Shown here: one piece after another, positions 1 to 5,558 of the stretch
Layout of the letters: each line of letters begins with the position of its first letter
Position numbering within the stretch: the stretch's first letter is position 1
NCBI GenBank assembly: GCA_029554925.1
Contig: JAKPUV010001275.1
Coordinates: forward strand, 1 to 9,349
DNA length: 9,349 bases
Direction of reading: 5' to 3'
Source: Candidatus Hydrogenedentota bacterium
GTDB taxonomy: Bacteria; Hydrogenedentota; Hydrogenedentia; Hydrogenedentales; CAITNO01
The notes under the pieces: generated by a model
The model's database searches: none
What the model saw: the letters and a program-made list of their open reading frames with translations, nothing else
What the model was told of the DNA's origin: nothing
Made by a program: the position numbers and the translations under genes

Positions 1-1
1 G

Positions 2-562
2 GGCAACACGGAATACTGGCGCTTCGAGGACGGCGCGGCCGTCGGCGGCAGCGACAAGAAAATCCCCCGCAACGAGTTCCTCTGGGCGCCCGTGACGGTC
101 GGCGACTTCTACCTCGCCCTCGACATGAAGCTCGACCCGCCGTCCGCCAACGCGGGCATCCAGTTCCGCTCGAAGCCCGTGGACGAGGCCGGACAGGCCC
201 TCGGCTACCAGGCCGACGCCGGGCAGGACGTGTGGGGCCGCCTCTACCACGAGCACGGCCGCGGCAAGCTTGACTGGTGCGACCGCGCCGACGCCGCCGT
301 GAAACCCGGCGAGTGGAACCGCTACGAGATCCTCGCCGTCGGCCCGGCCATCTGGCTGGTCATCAACGGCAAACTCGGCGCCGCCTGCCTCGACATCAAC
401 AAGGACGGCGAGCGCAGCGGCGGCATCGCCGTGCAGATCCACGGAGGCCCGCCCCAGACCGCCAGCTACCGCTTCGTGAAACTTGTCCACGACCCCGCCT
501 TCAGCCTCCTCGAGATGGACACGAAACGCCTCTTCAGCGCCCTGGCCGTGCCGGAACTGTAG
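2..562 (+). CDS. 3-keto-disaccharide hydrolase (DUF1080) domain protein, C-terminal part
   Basis: The reading frame is open from the left edge, so the start codon lies outside the window; 186 residues are visible and end at a TAG stop (560-562). The protein matches the DUF1080 / 3-keto-disaccharide hydrolase fold, a concanavalin-like beta-sandwich found in many secreted glycan-degrading proteins of planctomycete-like bacteria. Diagnostic stretches are the 'dF.L..d.k' strand (GDFYLALDMKL), 'NAGIQFRSKP', 'GYQADAG', 'GRLYHE', 'GEWNRYEI', 'VINGK' and a closing strand 'GGIAVQIHGGPPQTASYRFVKL'. About 20 further residues (HDPAFSLLEMD onward) follow the domain and resemble nothing I know. An internal GTG at 92 could be taken as a start, but the homology continues upstream of it (EYWRFEDG), so it is not the real start. 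The role is probably binding or hydrolysis of sugar derivatives outside the cytoplasm; the substrate cannot be told from this fragment, and domains upstream are unknown. Confidence 0.85.
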   Translation, partial: GNTEYWRFEDGAAVGGSDKKIPRNEFLWAPVTVGDFYLALDMKLDPPSANAGIQFRSKPVDEAGQALGYQADAGQDVWGRLYHEHGRGKLDWCDRADAAVKPGEWNRYEILAVGPAIWLVINGKLGAACLDINKDGERSGGIAVQIHGGPPQTASYRFVKLVHDPAFSLLEMDTKRLFSALAVPEL

Positions 563-656
563 GGCGAAGCGCGAACAGCCTGGGACGTCGGGCACGCGGG
601 CGGTTCTTAAGAGCGCCGGCGGCCCGCCGCGCCTGCGGACACGCCGCCGCACCCAA

Positions 657-677
657 TCTCAAATTTGAAATTTGAGA
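657..677. repeat. AT-rich perfect palindrome, copy 1
   Basis: A 10-base arm TCTCAAATTT (657-666), one central G (667) and the exact reverse complement AAATTTGAGA (668-677). It is identical in sequence to the core at 825-845 and differs by one base from that at 1886-1906. The AT-rich arms stand out sharply from the GC-rich surroundings. Unlike the other two copies, this one lacks the shared GC-rich left flank. The one-base centre favours a symmetrical protein-binding site, cruciform or repeat-element core over a stable RNA hairpin; no T-tract follows. Confidence 0.85.
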
Positions 678-784
678 GGCACGGCAACGGGCCCGGGGAG
701 AACGCGGTTCGGTTCCGAAACGCCCCGCAGGAAATCGGCGTCCGCAGAACTGGTGAGCGCACGGGCATTCCCTGCGTTTCACCC

Positions 785-851
785 CGCCACCCTCCCGCAA
801 CGACGCCCGCTCCGCCGCGCCCCCTCTCAAATTTGAAATTTGAGATTCTGG
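785..851 (+). repeat. Palindrome-containing direct repeat, left copy
   Basis: A unit of about 67 bp made of a GC-rich left flank (core CTCCCGCAACGACGCCCG at 792-809, then TCCGCCGCG and a C-run), the palindrome TCTCAAATTT-G-AAATTTGAGA (825-845) and the tail TTCTGG. The same unit recurs at 1843-1913. From 792 to 851 the two copies differ by two substitutions, a 2-base TC insertion and one extra T; their outer left ends match only roughly. Together they bracket the membrane-protein gene. The unit ends 9 bases before the predicted -35 box of that gene. Confidence 0.85.
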
Positions 852-860
852 CCGCGCGGC

Positions 861-889
861 TTGAAGGCCCGCGCGAATCGTGGTATGTT
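861..889 (+). promoter_or_regulatory. Predicted extended -10 sigma70-type promoter
   Basis: TTGAAG (861-866), a 17-base spacer and TATGTT (884-889). A TG one base upstream of the -10 box (881-882) makes it an extended -10. Each hexamer matches the consensus at four of six positions. A transcript would begin near 896, leaving about 19 bases before the ATG at 915, which carries a GGGGA ribosome binding site. This placement argues against the in-frame ATG at 885, which falls inside the -10 box. Confidence 0.5.
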
Positions 890-914
890 GCGGGAAGAAC
901 CGGGGAAATGCGGC

Positions 915-1835
915 ATGGAACAGGATGAGCGGCCGGCGCCGACGGCGTCCATGACGCCCTGGCGGCGGTTCTTCGCCGCGGCGGGGTGTTATATTTGGCT
1001 GCTGCTCGTCCTGCTGATGTTCGTTCCCATGTCTCTGCGCGCCAGCGCCATCATCATCCTGCCGGTTCTGGTGGTGCCGCCGGTGGTGATTGCGGCGGTG
1101 GTCTGCGTCTATCTTCTGCGGCGCCGACCCCTGCCTCTTCTGCTGGTCCTTTCGCTCGCTGCGATGACGGTCTGGACGGTGTTCTCCCCCGCCTTCTACT
1201 TCACCCTGGGCACGGCTGAACTCGCGCTTCCGAACGATTTTTCGGCTCCTGTGGCGGCGGGGTGCGCGGTGTTCACACTGGTGGTCGTGACCGCCGTCTT
1301 CGTTCCCCGGCTGCGGTGGTACATGCTGCTCCTGCTGCTTGCGGCCGAGGCCGCCCTCATGGGATGGAGCCGGGCGCAGGAGAACGCCGAACTGCGGCGG
1401 GCCGAATCGTTTCTGCGCGACGTGCGGAGTCTGGTCGTGTACGACGGCTTCTTCGCCAGCGGAAAGCAGGACGCGTACCATCAGATCTGGAGAGGGGAGC
1501 CCGAGCAAGCCCCCCCGTTCCGGCAATACACCTTCGATGAGGTGCGGACTGTTGCCACAGGCCGGGAAGTGACGGGGGAGGACCTGCGGCGCCTCACGGA
1601 CAATCTGGCGTTCCGCGTGGAGCTGTTCGAGCCGTGGAAAGGCCACACGGCGGCGGTGGCGGTGCTGGCCGACGGCACGGAACACCGCGTGTGCATCGCC
1701 AACTACGGAAGCTTCTTTGCCATGGACAGCCTGCGGGTCATCTTCTTCCTGGAACCCGGCCGCCGTCACGACGAGGACCTGCTGTATCCCGACCCGAACC
1801 AGGGGCAGCCCCCCGCAAGTGCGCGGAGAAAATAA
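915..1835 (+). CDS. Five-helix integral membrane protein of unknown function
   Basis: I do not recognise a family. The ATG at 915 gives 306 residues; GGGGA at 902-906 lies 8 bases upstream. In-frame alternatives at 840 (TTG inside the palindrome) and 885 lack a ribosome binding site. After a polar N-terminus there are about five hydrophobic segments, near residues 21-39, 44-67, 73-93, 112-130 and 134-150, with the basic loop LLRRRP at 67-72. From residue 151 on the protein is soluble (about 155 residues), rich in Arg/Glu, and includes a possible short helix (NAELRRAESFLRDVRSL) and a likely beta-rich end (HTAAVAVLADGTEHRVC). The C-terminal domain could be a sensor or binding domain tethered to the membrane, but that is a guess. 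Third codon positions look less uniformly G/C than in the downstream genes. The gene stands alone between direct repeats, with its own predicted promoter. Confidence 0.75.
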   Translation: MEQDERPAPTASMTPWRRFFAAAGCYIWLLLVLLMFVPMSLRASAIIILPVLVVPPVVIAAVVCVYLLRRRPLPLLLVLSLAAMTVWTVFSPAFYFTLGTAELALPNDFSAPVAAGCAVFTLVVVTAVFVPRLRWYMLLLLLAAEAALMGWSRAQENAELRRAESFLRDVRSLVVYDGFFASGKQDAYHQIWRGEPEQAPPFRQYTFDEVRTVATGREVTGEDLRRLTDNLAFRVELFEPWKGHTAAVAVLADGTEHRVCIANYGSFFAMDSLRVIFFLEPGRRHDEDLLYPDPNQGQPPASARRK

Positions 1836-1842
1836 GCGGCGC

Positions 1843-1913
1843 GCCGCCCCCTCCCGCAACGACGCCCGTTCCGCCGCGCCCCCTCTCTCAAATTTGAAAC
1901 TTGAGATTCTTGG
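1843..1913 (+). repeat. Palindrome-containing direct repeat, right copy
   Basis: Second copy of the unit at 785-851, in the same orientation, beginning 7 bases after the stop of the membrane-protein gene. The GC-rich flank is conserved (CTCCCGCAACGACGCCCG at 1851-1868). The palindrome (1886-1906) has arms TCTCAAATTT and AAACTTGAGA, so one base breaks the symmetry. An extra TC dinucleotide precedes it. It could take part in transcript-end processing, but a mobile or recombinogenic repeat is equally possible. Confidence 0.85.
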
Positions 1914-1935
1914 GCCCCCGTCCCGGCTGGTGTGC

Positions 1936-1961
1936 GGCGGTTCCGGCGCGCCGGAACCGCC
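1936..1961. repeat. 26-bp perfect GC-rich palindrome
   Basis: The 13-base arm GGCGGTTCCGGCG (1936-1948) is followed directly by its exact reverse complement (1949-1961). There is no spacer, so as RNA it would form a stem with a few unpaired bases at the tip. No T-run follows, so it is not a classic intrinsic terminator. It lies 22 bases after the right direct repeat and 8 bases before the 9-bp tandem repeat, so the three form a composite intergenic block. Confidence 0.8.
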
Positions 1962-1969
1962 ATCCCCCC

Positions 1970-2005
1970 GTCCATCCGGTCCATCCCGTCCATCTCGTCC
2001 ATTCC
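1970..2005. repeat. 9-bp tandem repeat, four copies
   Basis: Units GTCCATCCG, GTCCATCCC, GTCCATCTC and GTCCATTCC run without gaps. Read on the opposite strand the unit would encode Met-Asp-x, which creates a spurious 'MDEMDGMDRMDG' reading frame. The array ends 10 bases before the predicted extended -10 element of the hydrolase gene, so its last units occupy the -35 region. Confidence 0.85.
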
Positions 2006-2015
2006 CCGGGGATCG

Positions 2016-2024
2016 TGCTACACT
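2016..2024 (+). promoter_or_regulatory. Predicted extended -10 element
   Basis: TG-C-TACACT: the -10 hexamer at 2019-2024 matches TATAAT at four of six positions, with the extended TG at 2016-2017. No good -35 box exists at the expected distance, where the 9-bp tandem repeat lies. Transcription would start near 2031, about 33 bases before the ATG at 2064. The preceding bases ATCGTG also precede the -10 box of the membrane-protein gene. Confidence 0.35.
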
Positions 2025-2063
2025 TTCCGACGCGCCCGCGGGGGGCGCGTTGGGAGCCCTTGC

Positions 2064-2834
2064 ATGACCGCCTTCCCCCTTGTCCGGCGCGCGGGCGCCG
2101 CAGTGCTTTGCCTGGCCCTGGCCGGGCTGCATGCGGCGTGCTCGCCCGCCGGCCCGCCGGAGCCCGCCCCGCTGGCCCTGCGGACGGCGGACGGCGTGGC
2201 GGTGGCGGGGACGCTGCACGCGCCGGACCCGCGTGCCGCGAAGGGGCACCCCCCCGGCCTGCTGCTGGTGCACGGGTTTGGCGGGGATCGCGGGGTCTGG
2301 GAGGGGTTCGCCGAAGCCGCCGCCGTGCGCGGGTACCTGTGCGCCGCCGTGGACCTGCGCGGCCACGGTGACACCCGAGGCCCGGACCGCGACGCGGTGG
2401 AACGGGGGCCGGCGGGCTGGCGCGCGGCCCTGGCCGATCTCGCCGCCGCGCGGGAGGCCCTGGTGGCGGCGGGCGCCGACCCGGAAACCCTCGCGGTGGC
2501 GGGCGAGGAGTTCGGCGCCTCCCTCGCGCTGCTCTACGCCCTCGCCGAGCCCGCCGTCCACGCGGTGGTCGGCGTCTCCCCCGTTCTGGAGATGCGGGGG
2601 CTCGACGCGGAGCGGGCGGTCCGCGACCTGAAAGACTGCCCCGCCCTCTTTGTGGCGGCGGAAAACGACGGCCTCGGGGCGGCGGCGGCGCGCGCGCTCA
2701 AGGCCGCCGCGCCGGTCTTCTGCGAGGCCCGCCTCTACCGGGGGACGGCGTCCGGGGCGGACCTCTTCGCGGCGCACCCCCAGGCCATGGGCGAGGTGTT
2801 CACCTGGCTCGAGGACGTCCTCCGGGCAGACTGA
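2064..2834 (+). CDS. Exported alpha/beta-hydrolase-fold protein, catalytic residues apparently lost
   Basis: The ATG at 2064 has GGGAG at 2052-2056 and gives 256 residues; the longer frame from 1932 would have to cross the repeats. Residues 1-26 form a signal peptide ending HAAC. Cys26 may carry a lipid, although the lipobox has His where Leu is usual. The rest is an alpha/beta-hydrolase fold: oxyanion-hole region LLLVHGFGG (66-74), strand and turn VDLRGHGDT (96-104), nucleophile elbow, acid loop AAENDG (198-203) and a C-terminal helix. In the elbow, where G-x-S-x-G is expected, the protein reads GEEFG (147-151), with Glu149 replacing the nucleophilic Ser. The usual 'GxGHGxD' His site reads GTASGAD (227-233), with Ser230 in place of His. 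Only the Asp (202) remains. By family logic it should not be an ordinary serine hydrolase and may act as a binding or structural pseudo-enzyme. The frame is intact, so it does not look like a decayed gene. Fold assignment is strong; loss of activity is inference. Confidence 0.85.
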   Translation: MTAFPLVRRAGAAVLCLALAGLHAACSPAGPPEPAPLALRTADGVAVAGTLHAPDPRAAKGHPPGLLLVHGFGGDRGVWEGFAEAAAVRGYLCAAVDLRGHGDTRGPDRDAVERGPAGWRAALADLAAAREALVAAGADPETLAVAGEEFGASLALLYALAEPAVHAVVGVSPVLEMRGLDAERAVRDLKDCPALFVAAENDGLGAAAARALKAAAPVFCEARLYRGTASGADLFAAHPQAMGEVFTWLEDVLRAD

Positions 2835-2933
2835 CCCTTCCCCGCCCCCGCGCCCCGGGGACGTGAATAATCCCGCCGTCCGGATCGTCTATTTGAACGG
2901 ATTCCGAAGAACGGATCCTTGGAGGTATCAGCC

Positions 2934-5498
2934 ATGAACAGACACTTCACGACACGGCGCGGCGCGGGGCTCCCCGCGGCTTTGGCGGCTTTTCTGGCCG
3001 TTTTCGCGGTCCCGGCCGCCGTGAACGCCCAGGAATACCAGATGCACGCCCGGGTCAGCTTTGACTCCGGCGGGATTCTGCTGCGGGCCTCCGGGGCCGA
3101 CGAGTGGACCCAGGGCACGGTGAACACCCTGGTGACGCCCGGGGACACCCTGTGGGTGGACCGCGAGGGCTCCACGGAGCTGGAGCTGGCGGACCTGAAC
3201 TTCCTGCGCCTGGCCGACGGGAGCAAGGCCGAAATCGCGGCGCTGCCGCCCTCGGCCAACGTCCGGGGTTGGGTCGGCTCGTTCTACATCCAGCGCCTCG
3301 ACCGGAGCCGGGGCACCTTCCAGTTCACCACGCCCGCGTGCGCGGTGGACATCTCCCCCGCCTCGGTGGTCCGCGTGGACATAGACGAGGCGGGCGCGTC
3401 GGTCGTGACCGTGCGCTCGGGCTTCGTCCGCGTGACCACGTCCTCGGGCGGGGACACCACGGCCGCCGACGGCCAGCGCGTGTGGGTGGACCCCGGCATG
3501 CTGCCGTCGGACCCGCTGCTGTTCGACCGCACCCTGGGCGACGCCTTTGACCAGTGGAACACGGAGCGGGTGGGCCTGCTGGAGGGGGGCATGAAGACCA
3601 TCCCGACGGCGGTGCCCGTGACGGGCACGGTGATCGGCGCCGCCGACCTGGCCCCCTATGGCGAGTGGGTCTACGTGGACCGGCGGCCCTACTGGCGGCC
3701 GACCGTCGTGGTGGACTACGTGCCCTACCGCGTGGGCTACTGGAACCACATGCCGGCCTACGGGCACGTGTGGGTCGAGCCCTACCCCTTCGCCTATGTC
3801 ACCACCCACTACGGCCGGTGGACCTTCAACGCGGGCTACGGCTGGCTGTGGTGCTACGACCCCGTGTGGGCCCCGGCCTGGGTGAGCACGGTCTACGTCC
3901 GCGACACCTTCCTCTGGGCGCCCATGGACTTCTACGGGCGGCCCGTGGTCGTCGGCGGCGCCGCCACCTTCGGCGTCGGCGGGTTCACCTTCTGCCTCGC
4001 CTCGACCAGCTACATGACCGGCACCTACCTCACCGCCGGGTACGCCCCCGTGTACGGCGTGAGCCCCGTCTTCGCGAACCGCTTCGCCGGCGTCCCCGTC
4101 CAGGAGGTCAACATCTGGAACATCACCGTCAACAACTACGGCGGCGGCCACGGCGGCGGCGGCGGCCCGCGCCCCGTCGCGCGGCCCCAGCACCGCCCCG
4201 AGGACACCGGCACCCTCCGTGTCCGCGACTACGCGCCCCAGCGCTCCATCCGCGGCGTGCCCGCGGACCTGGAAGGCAAGGGCGCCGGCCTGGCCGACCG
4301 CGCGCGCACCCTGGAAGCCGGCCTCCGCCGCGACCAGTTCGCCGCCCAGCCCGCCGCCGGGTTCCGCAATGAGCGGTCCAAAGCCCCCTCGGCGAACGCC
4401 GCCGGGCCGGCCCGGTCCGTGCGCCTGGCCAGCACCGAGGCGCGCCAGTCCCTGCGCATGCCCCCCCGCACGGGCGACGCGGGCGCCGTGAACACGCGCC
4501 CGGAGACCAAGCCCGCCGCCGTGGACAGGACGGAAGGCGCCCTGCGCGGCCGCCCCGACGGCAACGCCCGCACCCTGACGAATGACACGCCGGTGCCCGC
4601 GCGGACGGCGGACAACCTGCGCGCCCGGCCGGCGGCCCCCGACACCCGGCCCGCCCCGGTGGAAGACGCCGAGGCGGCCCGCAAGCCCGCCGTGGCCCTG
4701 CGCGAGACCCGCACCCCCGCCGCCGCCGCGGAGCCGCGCCCCGCGGAAACCAAGCCCGCGACGCGCCGGGTCGCCCTGCAGGACATGGAGCCGACGACAC
4801 CGGCGGCCCCCCGGAAGACCGAACCCCGCACGGGCCTGCGGTCGGGCACGGTTCCCGACAGCCGCGCCGGGGCCCCGTCCGCGGGCATCCGCGACGCCAA
4901 GCCCCTGGCCGCCCCGTCGCAGCGCTCCCTGACGCCGTATTCGGGCGGAACGGCCCCGTCGCCGACCCGGTCCACCGGCGTGACCGCGCCGCGCCAGACG
5001 GCCCCCCGTACCGTCACCCCGCCGTCGTCCTCCTCGCGGGGGACAGTGTCGGCCCCCCGGCTCTCGCCGATTCCGTCGCGACCGCCGTCCTCGTCCTCGC
5101 GGGGGACCAGCTCCTTCCGGGAGGCGTCGCCGGCGCCGTCCACCCCGCCGTCCTCCTCGCGGGGGATGAGTTCCACGCCGCGCCTTGCGCCGATTCCGTC
5201 GCGGCCGCCGTCCTCCTCCTCCCGGGGAACGGTTTCGGCGCCCAAGCTGACGCCCATCCCGTCCGCCCCGCCGTCCTCCTCCTCCCGTGGGATCAGTTCG
5301 GCGCCGCGCAGCTCGTTCGGATCCGGATCCTCCGGCCTGGGCGCGCCCTCCCTCCGGAACAGCGCCCCGTCGGGCGGGTCCTCCTCCCTGCGCGGGGTGT
5401 CCCCGTCGCCGTCGGTCTCGTCGGGACGGGCCCCCGTGTCGGCGCCGTCCCAGGGACGGGGCGTGAGCATGCCCCGAAGCGGGGTCCGGGGCCGCTGA
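2934..5498 (+). CDS. Secreted FecR / DUF6600-like protein with long Pro/Ser/Arg repeat tail
   Basis: The ATG at 2934 follows GGAGG (2921-2925) by 8 bases and gives 854 residues. A Sec signal peptide (1-32) ends VNAQ. Residues about 36-185 resemble a FecR-type domain, with 'TLVTPGDTLWVDREGSTELEL', 'FLRLADGSKAEI' and 'FTTPACAVDISPASVVRVD'. In classical FecR proteins this domain sits in the periplasm and signals to an ECF sigma factor; no transmembrane helix other than the signal peptide and no sigma gene is visible here. Residues about 240-335 are a Tyr/Trp-rich module with the repeated pattern 'YG.WVYVD..PYWRP' and 'YGRWTFNAGYGWLW', which I read as DUF6600-like. A Gly-rich linker GGGHGGGGG (403-411) leads to about 440 residues of low-complexity, strongly basic Pro/Ala/Arg/Ser sequence, including 21-residue PPSSSSRG repeats (696 to about 793). 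It is probably exported and associated with the cell surface. The lipoprotein gene 60 bases downstream is probably co-transcribed. Function is not known. Confidence 0.85.
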   Translation: MNRHFTTRRGAGLPAALAAFLAVFAVPAAVNAQEYQMHARVSFDSGGILLRASGADEWTQGTVNTLVTPGDTLWVDREGSTELELADLNFLRLADGSKAEIAALPPSANVRGWVGSFYIQRLDRSRGTFQFTTPACAVDISPASVVRVDIDEAGASVVTVRSGFVRVTTSSGGDTTAADGQRVWVDPGMLPSDPLLFDRTLGDAFDQWNTERVGLLEGGMKTIPTAVPVTGTVIGAADLAPYGEWVYVDRRPYWRPTVVVDYVPYRVGYWNHMPAYGHVWVEPYPFAYVTTHYGRWTFNAGYGWLWCYDPVWAPAWVSTVYVRDTFLWAPMDFYGRPVVVGGAATFGVGGFTFCLASTSYMTGTYLTAGYAPVYGVSPVFANRFAGVPVQEVNIWNITVNNYGGGHGGGGGPRPVARPQHRPEDTGTLRVRDYAPQRSIRGVPADLEGKGAGLADRARTLEAGLRRDQFAAQPAAGFRNERSKAPSANAAGPARSVRLASTEARQSLRMPPRTGDAGAVNTRPETKPAAVDRTEGALRGRPDGNARTLTNDTPVPARTADNLRARPAAPDTRPAPVEDAEAARKPAVALRETRTPAAAAEPRPAETKPATRRVALQDMEPTTPAAPRKTEPRTGLRSGTVPDSRAGAPSAGIRDAKPLAAPSQRSLTPYSGGTAPSPTRSTGVTAPRQTAPRTVTPPSSSSRGTVSAPRLSPIPSRPPSSSSRGTSSFREASPAPSTPPSSSRGMSSTPRLAPIPSRPPSSSSRGTVSAPKLTPIPSAPPSSSSRGISSAPRSSFGSGSSGLGAPSLRNSAPSGGSSSLRGVSPSPSVSSGRAPVSAPSQGRGVSMPRSGVRGR
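5019..5312 (+). repeat. Five in-frame repeats of about 63 bp encoding PPSSSSRG units
   Basis: Within the FecR/DUF6600-like gene, residues 696-716, 717-737, 738-757, 758-778 and 779 to about 793 each begin PPSSS(S)RG. They continue roughly as [TMI]-[VS]-S-x-P-[RK]-L-x-P-I-P-S-[RA]. Unit 3 lacks one Ser codon, and the last unit is cut short and runs into a Gly/Ser-rich end. At the DNA level the CCGTCCTCCTCC core with following CGGGG recurs, so the copy number could vary between strains by slippage or recombination. Confidence 0.85.
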
Positions 5499-5558
5499 GG
5501 CCCGCCCCGCACCGGCACACTTGAAACCGCAACACCCGACTTCACAGGAGACAGGGTC

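Larger units (their letters stand above)
563..860. other. Gene-free interval with palindromic repeats
   Basis: About 300 bases between the DUF1080 gene and the promoter of the membrane-protein gene. I see no credible gene: frames here are open only because of the high GC content, they have no ribosome binding site, and they run straight through repeats. The interval holds two copies of an AT-rich palindrome (657-677 and 825-845) in otherwise GC-rich sequence. No convincing intrinsic terminator with a T-tract follows the stop at 562. Confidence 0.6.

Noticed and set aside
618..628. Intrinsic terminator after the DUF1080 gene
   Set aside because: GGCGG and CCGCC are separated by a single base, too short for a loop, and no T-tract follows.
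657..1906. CRISPR array
   Set aside because: Only three palindromes at irregular distances (about 150 and 1,040 bp between copies), with a gene between two of them; no regular spacers and no cas genes.
534..2777. Long minus-strand open frame (747 codons)
   Set aside because: It crosses all three palindromes, the tandem repeat and two plus-strand genes, has no domain, and is Arg/Gly-rich; it is a GC-driven shadow.
2835..2933. Promoter for the FecR/DUF6600-like gene
   Set aside because: AATAAT (2866-2871) resembles a -10 box but has no -35 partner at a proper distance; a GAACGGAT direct repeat (2895-2902, 2909-2916) is short. Too weak to list as a feature.
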